From Thiotrichales bacterium (GTDB lineage Bacteria > Pseudomonadota > Gammaproteobacteria > Thiomicrospirales > Thiomicrospiraceae), in the NCBI GenBank assembly GCA_022759035.1, contig JAEMQD010000082.1:1-34735 (forward strand): a stretch of 34,735 nt of DNA. Reading direction: 5' to 3'. Below, piece after piece: positions 8,203 to 16,929 of this stretch. A model generated the notes under the pieces. That model did not search any database and was not told the origin of the DNA. It worked only from the letters and a program-made list of their open reading frames with translations. Made by a program: the position numbers and the translations under genes. Numbering within the stretch: the first letter of the stretch is position 1; each line of letters starts with the position of its first letter.

Positions 8203-11200
8203 ATGTTGCCACAGTTTTTTATTACGCGGCCCATTTTCGCTTGGGTAATCGCGCTATCTATTTTACTCGCGGGTAGCTTGGCGTTAACTAAATTGCCAGT
8301 GTCTCAGTATCCTGAAGTTGCACCGCCAGCATTGACGATTACGGCAACTTACCCTGGTGCGGGTGCGCAACAGGTTGAAGATACGGTGATTAATTTAATC
8401 GAATCAGAAATGAATGGCTTAGAGCATTTGCTTTATATGGAGTCATCTAGTGAAGCAACGGGTGAAGGTACGATTACCTTAACCTTTGCAACGGGAACGA
8501 ATCTTGATGTAGCCAACATGGAAACGCAAAATCGTATTAAGCGTGTTGAAGCGCGATTGCCCGATGAAGTAAAACGTATGGGAATTACGGTGGCGAAATC
8601 ACGTCGTAATTTCTTGATGTTTCTATTATTGACCTCGCCAGATAATTCGATGAATAGCGTTGACTTAGGTAACTTTGCGTCTACACGCGTCATTGACAGT
8701 ATTCGTCGTGTACAAGGCGTAGGCGAAGCGCTTTTATTTGGTACTGACTATTCTATGCGCATTTGGTTAGATCCATTAAAGCTGGCCAGTTATAGCCTAA
8801 CGCCAGGGGATGCTTTGCAGGCAGTTAAAGCGCAAAACGTGCAGGTGTCGACTGGTGAGCTGGGTCAGTTGCCAGCAGCAGCGGGGCAAGAACTGAATGC
8901 AACGATTTTAGTTAAAGGACGGGTTAATACACCAGAAGCGTTTGGCAATATTATTTTGCGCACGAATAGTAACGGTAGCAATGTCTACTTAAAAGATGTT
9001 GCGCGTATTGAATTGGGTGCACAAGAGTATTTGCGTAACGTAAAACTAAATGGTGTCCCCGCAGTTGGTATTGGTATTAAACTTGCCCCAGGCGACAATG
9101 CCTTAGCAACCGTGCAGCGTGTTCGCGAACGGATGAGTCAGCTATCTCAAAGCTTTCCAAGCCAATCGGTAAGCTGGGATATTCCTTATGACACCTCTCG
9201 CTTTGTTGATATTTCGATTCGTGAAGTAATCAAAACGCTTTTAGAGGCCTTTGTGCTGGTGTTCTTGGTAATGTGGTTGTTTATGGGTAATCTGCGCGCG
9301 GCGGTTATTCCAACCATCGTTGTCCCCGTATCGTTGACGGGGGCGATGCTTGGGTTGTACGCGATGGGTTATTCAATTAACGTACTAACCTTGTTTGCTA
9401 TGATTTTGGCCATCGGTATCTTGGTAGACGACGCTATTGTGGTGGTCGAAAACGTTGAGCGCATTATGACCGAAGAAGGACTTGATGCTAAAACGGCAAC
9501 ACGTAAGGCGATGAAGCAGATTTTTAGCGCGATTATTGGTATTACCTTGGTATTAATTGCCGTGTTTTTACCTATGGCATTCTTTTCTGGTTCCGTTGGT
9601 GCGATTTACCGCCAGTTCTCTGTGACTTTGGTGGTGACGATTGCTTTCTCAGCGTTCTTAGCTTTATCGTTAACACCCGCACTGACAACCACCTTGTTGC
9701 GTCAATCCGATATGGCGCATCACACTGGCTTTTTAGGCTGGTTTAACGACAAATTTGCTAGCTTTACCACTAGCTATAGTCGCTGGGTGAGCGGGGTGTT
9801 ATCTCGACCAGTGCGTTTTGGGTTAATTTATGTGGCTATCGTAACGATTACCGCATTTATGTATAGCAAGTTGCCGACGGGCTTTTTGCCAGAAGAAGAT
9901 CAAGGTTACTTAATTAACCTTATTCAATTACCACCAAACGCGACACAAGAGCGGACATTGGCTGTATTACAACAGGTTGATGCCTATTATCGCGCTCAGC
10001 CAGAAGTCAATAAGGTGATTGCGGTTGCCGGATTTAGCTTTTTAGGTAAAGGGCAAGATGCCGCGCTTGTTTTCGTATCACTAAAAGATTGGAGTCAACG
10101 CTTAACACCGGGTAGCGATGCCGCGAGTTTGGCGCGTAAAGCAAACATGACTTTCTTTAAAATTAAGCAAGCGATGATTTTTGCGATTAATCCGCCGCCT
10201 ATTCCTGAACTGGCCGCAGTAGGTGGCTTTGACTTCCGTTTAATGGACATTGGTGCGGTGGGTCGCGACAAGTTATTGGAAGCACGCAATATGGTATTAG
10301 GCATGGCTGCGCAAAATAAAACGCTTGCAGGGGTTCGTCCAGAGAGTAAAGAGTTTGCTAGTCAGTTGCTTTTCAATATGGATAGAACTAAAGCGCAAGC
10401 ATTGGGCATAGATTTAGCTGACCTAAATAATACCCTACAGGTTGGTTTAGGTTCTGCCTATGTCAATGACTTTATCCGTGACGGTCGCGTATTGCGTGTT
10501 CAAATGCGTGTCGATGCGCCCAACTTAGTCACGCCAGATGACATTTTGGCGTTGCGTGTGCGCAATAAGCAGGGCGATACGATTGCACTATCCGAAATTG
10601 CGACGCCAGAATGGGTGGTTGGGGCGCCGAAATTGGATCGCTATAACGGCGTACCGTCTATGAAAATAGCGGGTGCGCCAGCGCCAGGTAGCACCACAGG
10701 GGAAGCGATGCAGGTGATGCAGCAAATAGGCGCACAGCTTCCAGCAGGTATTGGTTTCGATTGGTCTGGCACTTCTTATGAAGAGCGCTTGTCTGCATCG
10801 CAAGCAGGCTTACTGTTTACCTTGTCGATTCTTGTGGTGTTTTTATGTTTGGCCGCTTTGTATGAAAGTTGGTCAGTACCTTTGGCCATTTTGCTTGTGG
10901 TGCCATTGGGGTTATTTGGCGAAATTTTGGCGGTCATTATTCGCGATCTACCAAATGATATTTACTTTAAGGTAGGTATGGTGGTGATCATTGGTTTGGC
11001 TGCTAAAAACGCGATTTTGATTGTCGAGTTTGCCCGCCATCTTGAACTAGAAGGCAAATCGTTAATTGAATCGATTGTTGAAGCAAGTCGGTTGCGTTTA
11101 CGCCCCATTATTATGACCTCTATTGCCTTTGTGTTTGGGGTATTGCCGTTAGCCTTTGCAACAGGGGCTGGCGCAGCTAGCCGTCATGCAATTGGCACTG

Positions 11201-11334
11201 GCGTTATGGGTGGGATGCTTTCGGCAACCTTCTTGGCTATTTTCTTCGTGCCGTTGTTGTACTTATTAATTCGTCGTATTTTCCCAGGTGGAAAACCAAT
11301 CGACCATGCGGCGGAGGAGATGAATCATGTATAA
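8203..11334 (+). CDS. RND multidrug efflux pump, HAE-1 family (AcrB/MexB-like)
   Basis: This 1043-aa inner-membrane proton/drug antiporter has the full family length. It opens with FFITRPIFAWVIALSILLAGSLAL (TM1). TM4 carries the proton-relay aspartate pair in AIGILVDDAIVVVENVERIM, and TM10 carries the partner lysine in GLAAKNAILIVEFARHLE. The two large periplasmic loops after TM1 and TM7 form the porter and docking domains. A GFLPEEDQGY motif opens the second loop, and a duplicated 6+6 TM layout is apparent. It starts 2 nt after the adaptor gene; the last 8 nt overlap the outer-membrane factor gene, indicating coupled translation. Substrates cannot be predicted reliably. Confidence 0.96.
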   Translation: MLPQFFITRPIFAWVIALSILLAGSLALTKLPVSQYPEVAPPALTITATYPGAGAQQVEDTVINLIESEMNGLEHLLYMESSSEATGEGTITLTFATGTNLDVANMETQNRIKRVEARLPDEVKRMGITVAKSRRNFLMFLLLTSPDNSMNSVDLGNFASTRVIDSIRRVQGVGEALLFGTDYSMRIWLDPLKLASYSLTPGDALQAVKAQNVQVSTGELGQLPAAAGQELNATILVKGRVNTPEAFGNIILRTNSNGSNVYLKDVARIELGAQEYLRNVKLNGVPAVGIGIKLAPGDNALATVQRVRERMSQLSQSFPSQSVSWDIPYDTSRFVDISIREVIKTLLEAFVLVFLVMWLFMGNLRAAVIPTIVVPVSLTGAMLGLYAMGYSINVLTLFAMILAIGILVDDAIVVVENVERIMTEEGLDAKTATRKAMKQIFSAIIGITLVLIAVFLPMAFFSGSVGAIYRQFSVTLVVTIAFSAFLALSLTPALTTTLLRQSDMAHHTGFLGWFNDKFASFTTSYSRWVSGVLSRPVRFGLIYVAIVTITAFMYSKLPTGFLPEEDQGYLINLIQLPPNATQERTLAVLQQVDAYYRAQPEVNKVIAVAGFSFLGKGQDAALVFVSLKDWSQRLTPGSDAASLARKANMTFFKIKQAMIFAINPPPIPELAAVGGFDFRLMDIGAVGRDKLLEARNMVLGMAAQNKTLAGVRPESKEFASQLLFNMDRTKAQALGIDLADLNNTLQVGLGSAYVNDFIRDGRVLRVQMRVDAPNLVTPDDILALRVRNKQGDTIALSEIATPEWVVGAPKLDRYNGVPSMKIAGAPAPGSTTGEAMQVMQQIGAQLPAGIGFDWSGTSYEERLSASQAGLLFTLSILVVFLCLAALYESWSVPLAILLVVPLGLFGEILAVIIRDLPNDIYFKVGMVVIIGLAAKNAILIVEFARHLELEGKSLIESIVEASRLRLRPIIMTSIAFVFGVLPLAFATGAGAASRHAIGTGVMGGMLSATFLAIFFVPLLYLLIRRIFPGGKPIDHAAEEMNHV

Positions 11335-12727
11335 CCGTAAACTATCTACTGCATCGATGCTACTTTCCGTTGCTGTAGCAAGTTTCCTAGTTGCTGGTTG
11401 CGCACCAATGAGCGAACCAGGCTTAGCGAAAGTAGACGAAAGCCTGATACCCGTTAGCAATAAAATGGCGCAGCCTTTACCTGATTGGCAAACTTTCTTT
11501 GCCGATAAACGCTTACAGGCACTATTAACAACTGCCTTGGACAATAACCGTGACTTGCGTATTGCCATTGCGCGCGTTGCTGAAACGCGTGCGCAATATG
11601 GCATTGCGCGCGCAGATCGCTTTCCTGAGGTAGACCTTGGTGTTGGTGCTACACGGAGTAGTACACCAGGGCGTGTTTCTCCTTCAGGCAATCGCTACGA
11701 TTTAACGAGCGGCAACATGTCATTATCCTTGCCAAGCTACGAGTTAGATTTATGGGGACGTGTAGCAAATTTAAGCGAAGCGGCATTAGCGACTTTTTTA
11801 GCAACGGAAGCGAATGCCAAGGCGGTTCGTCTGTCATTAATTGGTGATATTGCCTCGACCTATTACCAAGCGTTAGAAGCACAATCTCGTTTAGTGCTAT
11901 TAAACGCGACAAAAGAAAATCGTGCTGCCTTTTTAGCCTTGGTGGATAATCGTGTTCAAGTCGGTCTTGCCACACAGGCAGATAAGTTGCAAGCACAAGC
12001 CGTCGTTGACGGTCTGGTGCGTGATATTGCCGATTTGCAGCGGCAGCAAACCTTGGCAGATAATGCCTTGTCTGTACTTGTCGGGGTGCCCGTGACTAAA
12101 TTGGCATTGCCTGCATCTTTGCCATTACAGCAACAAGCAGACAGCGAAGCTTTGAAAACAGACTTGCCCTCGACACACTTATTACAGCGCCCCGATGTGC
12201 AAGCAGCCGAGTTGCGTTTGAAAGCTAGTGATGCCAACATTGAAGCTGCACGTGCTGCGTTTTTACCTCGCATTAGTTTAACAGCCAGTTATGGTACGGC
12301 AAGTAATGACCTGAATGGCTTGTTTGCTAACAATAGTGAGAGTTGGAGTTTTGTGCCACAGATCACTTTGCCGCTCTTTAATGCAGGGCGTACACAAGCT
12401 AATTTAGACGTTGCTGCGGCCCGTCAAGTGGTGGCGGTTGCAGATTATGAAAAAACCCTGCAAAATGCATTCAAAGATGTTGCCGATGCCTTGAGTAATC
12501 GCAGCAGTTACCGTATTCAATTGACGAGTCAACAAGCGGTTCTTGCGAGTCAACAGCAACGACTACAAATTAGTGAGCAGCGTTACCAACAAGGCGCCGC
12601 TAGCTATATGGAAGTCTTGGATGCCCAGCGCGAACTGCAAACCGCAGAGCAACAACTTGTTCAATTAACGCGCGCCTTAAAAGTCGCAGATGTTCAAGTA
12701 TTTAAAGCATTGGGAGGAGGAGCATGA
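11327..12727 (+). CDS. Outer-membrane efflux lipoprotein (OprM/NodT family)
   Basis: The 466-aa trimeric outer-membrane channel completes the tripartite pump. The signal peptide ends in a lipobox, VAGC (Cys25). Two repeated OEP halves are visible, each with long coiled-coil-forming helices rich in Ala, Gln and Leu (for example LLTTALDNNRDLRIAIARVA and the C-terminal LDAQRELQTAEQQLVQL). PDVQAAELRLKASDANI and AAFLPRISLTASYG are typical of the family. GGAGGAG precedes the ATG. It overlaps the pump gene by 8 nt and the PsiE-like gene by 4 nt (ATGA). Confidence 0.95.
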   Translation: MYNRKLSTASMLLSVAVASFLVAGCAPMSEPGLAKVDESLIPVSNKMAQPLPDWQTFFADKRLQALLTTALDNNRDLRIAIARVAETRAQYGIARADRFPEVDLGVGATRSSTPGRVSPSGNRYDLTSGNMSLSLPSYELDLWGRVANLSEAALATFLATEANAKAVRLSLIGDIASTYYQALEAQSRLVLLNATKENRAAFLALVDNRVQVGLATQADKLQAQAVVDGLVRDIADLQRQQTLADNALSVLVGVPVTKLALPASLPLQQQADSEALKTDLPSTHLLQRPDVQAAELRLKASDANIEAARAAFLPRISLTASYGTASNDLNGLFANNSESWSFVPQITLPLFNAGRTQANLDVAAARQVVAVADYEKTLQNAFKDVADALSNRSSYRIQLTSQQAVLASQQQRLQISEQRYQQGAASYMEVLDAQRELQTAEQQLVQLTRALKVADVQVFKALGGGA

Positions 12728-13203
12728 GTCAACATACTTCGGCTTTGGCCGCTTGGCTAGCCAGTTGGGATAGTCAATTAGACAGCAGTATGCAGGTGTT
12801 TGTACGCCTTATGCGGCATTTGTTTTTGATTATTATGATCGTTTATTTATTCGTATGTATGGTGAGCTTGGCAGGCAAACTGATACATTTATTGGTCATA
12901 CAAGGTGGCGTCCTCGACTTCATTGCGATTAGAGACGTGCTCACCGATGCCTTGCTAATCTTGGTTATTTTAGCGATTGTTCGCACTTTGTTTATTGCCA
13001 GTGGTTTTGACTATGCTCTGGCATTTTTAGAAATTGGTTTTGTTGTACTGGTGCGAAAACTATTATTGCTTGAAACGATTCCAGCAGAAACAGGCTTATT
13101 ACTGGTGCTAGGCGTCGTTTCTGCCTTGTTTTTTGGGCTGATTATTTTAATTTATCATCTGAAGCAAAAGTGGCAGAAAGCTCAGAATAGCTTAGTGACT
13201 TAG
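12724..13203 (+). CDS. PsiE-like inner-membrane protein
   Basis: A 159-aa protein with four predicted hydrophobic helices (about residues 28-52, 72-92, 98-112, 122-146). The arrangement and the segment FLEIGFVVLVRKLLLLE resemble the phosphate-starvation-inducible PsiE family, whose biochemical function is unknown. A strong Shine-Dalgarno sequence (GGGAGGAGGAG) lies inside the end of the outer-membrane factor gene, and the ATGA overlap ties its translation to the pump operon. Family assignment is from pattern memory only. Confidence 0.6.
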   Translation: MSQHTSALAAWLASWDSQLDSSMQVFVRLMRHLFLIIMIVYLFVCMVSLAGKLIHLLVIQGGVLDFIAIRDVLTDALLILVILAIVRTLFIASGFDYALAFLEIGFVVLVRKLLLLETIPAETGLLLVLGVVSALFFGLIILIYHLKQKWQKAQNSLVT

Positions 13204-13209
13204 CGTGCA

Positions 13210-14010
13210 ATGACGCCACTCATTCGTTTGGCACGGGTATCGGTTCGATACGACTCGCATCAGGTTTTATCGGATATTCATTGGCAAATGAATGCGGGTA
13301 GTCATTATGCGATACTGGGTGCAAATGGCTCGGGCAAATCGACATTAATTAAGCTGCTATCGCGAGATATCTACCCCTTAGTCTGCGATGGGCTGGTTAA
13401 TGAGCAGTTTGGTTATGACAATTGGCATATTTGGGAACTCAAGCAGCGTATTGGTTTCATTACCCATGACCTGCACGTTAAGCTTGCGCAACAAGCACCG
13501 CTTGTCCGTGGATATGAAGCGGTTATCTCCAGTTTTTATAGTGCCTATGGTGCTTATGCACACCATGATTATACCGCAGCGCAAAAACAGATTACCGAAC
13601 AAGTCATGCAGCAGTTACAGATTAGCCATTTAGCCAACCAAGCGATTGGCACCATGTCTACTGGCGAGTTGCGCCGTTGTGTGATCGCCCGCGCCATGGT
13701 GCATCAACCCAGTTTGTTATTGTTAGACGAACCAACGATTGGATTGGATATTAAGGCGCAGCATGAATTTCTTACCACTATTCGCCAACTCAGTCATCGT
13801 TTGTCGATTATCATGGTGACACACCATTTGGAAGAAATTATCCCCGAAATTACGCATGTGGCGCTAATTAAACAAGGAAAGCTTGTTCATGATGGCTTAA
13901 AGCAAGAGATTATGACAGCAGATAAGTTAAGTGACGCCTTCGATTTTCCAATTCGGCTGACTTATTGTCAGGGTTGGTATCGTGTCACACCTGAGGGGGA
14001 AAATTGTTAA
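13210..14010 (+). CDS. ABC transporter ATP-binding protein (lone ATPase)
   Basis: A 266-aa nucleotide-binding domain with Walker A GANGSGKST (about 38-46), Q-loop region RIGFITHDL, a signature variant MSTGELRR (Ser-Thr-Gly-Glu instead of LSGGQ), Walker B LLLLDEPTIGLD and an H-loop MVTHHLEEI. It resembles the YlmA/ModF-like cytosolic ATPases. No permease or binding protein gene is nearby, so it either pairs with a distant permease or acts without one. It starts 6 nt after the PsiE-like gene; no clear ribosome site is visible, suggesting re-initiation. Confidence 0.85.
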   Translation: MTPLIRLARVSVRYDSHQVLSDIHWQMNAGSHYAILGANGSGKSTLIKLLSRDIYPLVCDGLVNEQFGYDNWHIWELKQRIGFITHDLHVKLAQQAPLVRGYEAVISSFYSAYGAYAHHDYTAAQKQITEQVMQQLQISHLANQAIGTMSTGELRRCVIARAMVHQPSLLLLDEPTIGLDIKAQHEFLTTIRQLSHRLSIIMVTHHLEEIIPEITHVALIKQGKLVHDGLKQEIMTADKLSDAFDFPIRLTYCQGWYRVTPEGENC

Positions 14011-14046
14011 TGAAAATAACCCTTGTCAAATACAGAAGGAGAGCGT

Positions 14047-14355
14047 GTGATTGAATTAACCAATTTAAAAACGGTTGCAGGCCTAGTTGCCGCTTACCAA
14101 ATGCAAGAAACGTTGCAATTTAATGGCGAAGCAATAACGCCACATCAAAATGCAGTAGTACGGTATGTGGTTTCTGGCGCATTAAATGAAGACGATTTTT
14201 CCGCATGGCTGTTGCGTCAACCCTTAGACAATCCGAATTTGCTGAGTCTTGGTTGGCAGAATGGTTATTTAATCGTTGGTGATCCCGATGAGTTTAGCAA
14301 CTGTTCATTTTTTGCAGCACTAACGCCAGACACTTGGCTACAGAAAAATACCTAG
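14047..14355 (+). CDS. Hypothetical 102-aa protein, GTG start
   Basis: I do not recognise a family. The predicted protein (starting VIELTNLKTVAGLVAAYQMQ) is soluble and mildly acidic, with a likely alpha/beta pattern and no signal peptide or metal motif. The GTG at 14047 is chosen because AAGGAG at 14036-14041 gives a 5-nt spacing; a TTG at 14023 further upstream has no such site. It sits between the lone ABC ATPase and the EamA permease on the same strand and is followed after 11 nt by the latter, so it probably belongs to the same transcript. The good ribosome site and conserved spacing support a real gene. Confidence 0.65.
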   Translation: MIELTNLKTVAGLVAAYQMQETLQFNGEAITPHQNAVVRYVVSGALNEDDFSAWLLRQPLDNPNLLSLGWQNGYLIVGDPDEFSNCSFFAALTPDTWLQKNT

Positions 14356-14366
14356 CGCGTCGAGCT

Positions 14367-15263
14367 ATGCTAAATTCGCCGATGCTTTACCTTTTAGTGC
14401 TGATTGCAACCTTTTTCTGGGGTATTAACTTTGTGCTTGCAGGGTATGTGTTGGCAGACTTTTCACCAAATTGGTCGGCAGCAACGCGATTTGGTGGCGC
14501 TGCGCTGTTGTTGCTCGGCGTGGCCGTTTGGCAAGGTGCGGCACTTCTTTCGCTATTTCGTCGTTATTACCTAATTTATATCCCCTTGGGAGTCATTGGT
14601 GTGACTGGCTTTAACTTGCTGTTTTTTTATGCGATGCAAACGACCAGTGCCGATAATGCCGCTTTAATTATGGCGACCAATCCTTTGGTGACCAGTTTAA
14701 TTGCTTTTTTATGGCTAGGCGAGCGCATGCCTTGGAATGCGGTATTAGCGCTGCCGATCGCACTAATCGGTGTCTCGATTGTGGTGACGCATGGCAATAT
14801 TGCTAATATGACATCGGTAGACTATGTGCTTGGCGATGGCTTAATGCTGCTCGCAAATTTATGCTGGGCTTTGTACAACGTGTTGAGTCGGCGCTTTATG
14901 CCGCGAGAAAATGCGCTTGCGAATACGGCGTTAATTATTTTTAGTGGTGCGGTAGCGTTGTTGCTTTTGGCACTGTGGCACGATGGTATTCCTAGCTTAG
15001 TGATGCCAAGTGCTAGTGGTGCTATCGCCATGGTAATTTTTATTTTGGGTGGCACCGTATTAGCCTATTTATTTTGGAATATGGCGATTGCGCGTTTGGG
15101 TGCTGGTAAAACAGCGCTGTTTATGAATGCGGTACCTGTTTTTGCTTTCTTTGCGGCTATCTTGGTGGGTGAATTACCGAGTAGTGTTCAGCTATTAGGG
15201 GGCGGTATCGTGTTGTTTGGGCTATTCCTTGGTATGTGGTCATTCGAGAAAAACCATGATTGA
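14367..15263 (+). CDS. EamA/DMT superfamily transporter
   Basis: A 298-aa inner-membrane permease with about ten hydrophobic segments arranged as two EamA repeats (about 1-140 and 155-298). Signatures include FWGINFVLAGYVLADFSP in TM1, NAALIMATNPLVTSLIAFLWLGERM at the end of repeat 1, and ALFMNAVPVFAFFAAILVGEL near the C-terminus. The family exports or imports small metabolites such as amino acids and nucleosides; the substrate is unknown. The start is either ATG 14367 or ATG 14382; neither has a strong Shine-Dalgarno sequence. The last 8 nt overlap the AlkD-like gene. Confidence 0.9.
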   Translation: MLNSPMLYLLVLIATFFWGINFVLAGYVLADFSPNWSAATRFGGAALLLLGVAVWQGAALLSLFRRYYLIYIPLGVIGVTGFNLLFFYAMQTTSADNAALIMATNPLVTSLIAFLWLGERMPWNAVLALPIALIGVSIVVTHGNIANMTSVDYVLGDGLMLLANLCWALYNVLSRRFMPRENALANTALIIFSGAVALLLLALWHDGIPSLVMPSASGAIAMVIFILGGTVLAYLFWNMAIARLGAGKTALFMNAVPVFAFFAAILVGELPSSVQLLGGGIVLFGLFLGMWSFEKNHD

Positions 15264-15909
15264 ACAGATTATTGAAGCGATGCAGCAACAACGTAATCCC
15301 GATAAAGCGATTGCGATGCGTGCGTATATGCGTAACCAATTTCCTTTTTTAGGTGTGCCGACACCTGCGCGTCGTTTTTTATTATCGGACTATAAAAAGG
15401 TGGCGTTATCGCAAGCGCAATTGTTGCTTTTAGCGCAACAACTTTGGCAGTTGCCTGAGCGCGAATACGCCTATGTGGCGATCGATTTACTCAGTATGCA
15501 TATTAAACGACTAGATGCCGAGGCGATTCCTGCATTGCTCGCACTGGTTAGACAGGGCGCATGGTGGGACACTGTAGACAATATGGCGAGCGTGATTAAT
15601 CGAATTATTCGCGCCAATCCAACATGGCAAGTAACGATGGACAGCGCGCTGCTACATGAAAATTTGTGGACAAGACGCATTGCGATGATTCATCAATTGG
15701 GCTGGCGTGACAAAACCGACAAGACGCGCTTATTTGCTTATGCAGAACAGCTCGCACCAGAAAAAGAGTTTTTTATTCGCAAAGCAATCGGCTGGGCGTT
15801 GCGGGATTACGCGCGCTGGCAGCCAGCGTTAGTGGTCGATTTTGTTCATGCGAATCAGCCAATATTGTCACCACTAACCGCTCGTGAGGCGTTAAAGCGG
15901 TTACGCTAA
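15256..15909 (+). CDS. AlkD-like DNA alkylation repair protein
   Basis: A 217-aa all-helical HEAT-like repeat protein of the AlkC/AlkD DNA glycosylase group. Members excise positively charged alkylated bases such as N3- and N7-alkylpurines without flipping the base. Characteristic segments are GVPTPARR near residue 30, GAWWDTVDNMAS near 105 (catalytic Trp and Asp region), ENLWTRRIAMIHQL near 140, and EFFIRKAIGWALRDYAR near 175. I chose the ATG at 15256 rather than an upstream TTG because the protein then starts at the normal place. The start overlaps the permease stop by 8 nt. This is the last gene of the long same-strand run beginning with tetR. Confidence 0.9.
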   Translation: MIEQIIEAMQQQRNPDKAIAMRAYMRNQFPFLGVPTPARRFLLSDYKKVALSQAQLLLLAQQLWQLPEREYAYVAIDLLSMHIKRLDAEAIPALLALVRQGAWWDTVDNMASVINRIIRANPTWQVTMDSALLHENLWTRRIAMIHQLGWRDKTDKTRLFAYAEQLAPEKEFFIRKAIGWALRDYARWQPALVVDFVHANQPILSPLTAREALKRLR

Positions 15910-15929
15910 ATGCGCTAGGCTAAGCGGGC

Positions 15930-15948
15930 GCACACTGAAAAAGTGTGC
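15930..15948 (+). terminator. Short hairpin after the alkD-like gene
   Basis: GCACACT-GAAAA-AGTGTGC forms a 7-bp stem with a 5-nt loop, 21 nt after the stop. No U-tract follows, so termination is uncertain. The rest of 15949-16141 contains no gene I would support. Confidence 0.35.
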
Positions 15949-16141
15949 ATAATCGAAAACGGCAATTAACCTAGTGTATTCATATCATAAAATAAGTTTA
16001 TTTACCTATTGCTTTTGTTTATGACTATGGTTTATTGTTTAGTCGGACACAAGCTCCATCGGTCAGATGGCAGCAGCAGATTCATAGGTAACTTACTCAC
16101 GACTCTGCTGGTGCGATTTTGCACTGAAACAGGAGTGTGTC

Positions 16142-16345
16142 ATGAGTGCTTTATCAGCAGTAGTGGTTGTTGCAAGTTTAGGCATGGGTGGTTGCGTTGT
16201 TGCGACGCAAACGCATTTTCCAGACTATCGCCCGCCCGTTGTTGTTCAGTCTTATTGTCCCCCCGCTTATTACCCGCCCGCTCGCATTTATTATCCCGCT
16301 TACTATCCACACCATCATGAGCACCATCACGGCTATCGTTATTAA
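16142..16345 (+). CDS. Small Tyr/Pro/His-rich lipoprotein
   Basis: A 67-aa predicted lipoprotein. A short signal (MSALSAVVVVASLGMGGC) gives Cys18 as the lipidation site, although the n-region lacks the usual Arg/Lys. The mature 50 residues are dominated by Pro, Tyr and His, ending with PHHHEHHHGYRY. Such tails can bind metal ions or pack on surfaces, but no function is known. AGGAG sits 6 nt before the ATG. It is an isolated gene between the alkD-like gene and another small protein, 232 nt and 102 nt away respectively. Confidence 0.65.
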   Translation: MSALSAVVVVASLGMGGCVVATQTHFPDYRPPVVVQSYCPPAYYPPARIYYPAYYPHHHEHHHGYRY

Positions 16346-16397
16346 GCATGTGAATGGTCACCCATAGAATTTATCATTCAAGTAATAAAATAAACTT

Positions 16398-16406
16398 TGG
16401 TATGAT
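16398..16406 (+). promoter_or_regulatory. Extended -10 promoter candidate
   Basis: TGG-TATGAT matches the extended -10 pattern (TGnTATAAT) about 41 nt before the ATG of the 130-aa protein. A -35 box is not clear. Confidence 0.35.
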
Positions 16407-16447
16407 GATGGATTGGGCTTCATTAATGACATCGTAAGGAGAGTAAT

Positions 16448-16840
16448 ATGCAACAGAGCATCTTTATGGAAAAGTACCCTATTTTTGAGCTGACCTTAAC
16501 CAAGGCAGAGTGTTTGTGTGCAACGACAGCGGAAATTATCCAGACGTTGACAGATAAAATTAATGCGCATCCTGTGGCAAAGTTTATTGCTCATTTTGAT
16601 CATTATGCACACACTAAAAGCATTGAAGGTGAAATTAATCCAGAAATTATTGCCGCGCAGCATGTTGTTTTTTGTTTCGGCACCAAGTTGCCTAATGCGC
16701 ATGTGATGACGGTTCGTCCGCGTAGTATTGGCGTAACAGAGTTTGCAGATAAGTTTGTCTTAGCTTTTTTAGAGCCACCAATGCCAGTGGCAACAGAAGC
16801 GATGGTGACGTGGGTTAAATCGTTACAGAAATCAAGTTAA
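16448..16840 (+). CDS. Conserved small protein of unknown function (DUF6858-like?)
   Basis: A 130-aa soluble protein with no signal peptide or TM segment. Visible features are FDHYAHTKSIEGEI (about residues 50-63), VVFCFGTKLPNAHVMTVRPRSIGV (about 74-97) and a C-terminal helix ending WVKSLQKSS. I associate these with a conserved proteobacterial family of unknown function, possibly DUF6858, but the family name is from memory and unverified. AAGGAGAG lies upstream of the ATG. It is convergent with nrdB. Confidence 0.7.
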   Translation: MQQSIFMEKYPIFELTLTKAECLCATTAEIIQTLTDKINAHPVAKFIAHFDHYAHTKSIEGEINPEIIAAQHVVFCFGTKLPNAHVMTVRPRSIGVTEFADKFVLAFLEPPMPVATEAMVTWVKSLQKSS

Positions 16841-16856
16841 GTCTAAGTCTTTGACC

Positions 16857-16919
16857 GAGTGCGCAGACCGAATGGTCTTGCGCGCTTGATCGAAGGCGGA
16901 TTGTCTTTATTAAATCCGC
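16857..16919. terminator. Two hairpins between convergent genes
   Basis: The first is GCGCAGACC/GGTCTTGCGC around a GAAT loop (16861-16883, one bulged base, extendable outward). The second is GCGGATT/AATCCGC (16896-16902 with 16913-16919). They lie between the ends of the 130-aa gene and nrdB. Neither has a clear T-tract. Confidence 0.4.
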
Positions 16920-16929
16920 TAAGTCGGCC

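Noticed and set aside
16009-16320. 103-aa open frame over the small lipoprotein gene
   Set aside because: Overlaps the better-supported 67-aa frame, which has AGGAG and a lipoprotein signal. The longer frame has Ser/Leu/Cys-rich low-information sequence and no ribosome site.
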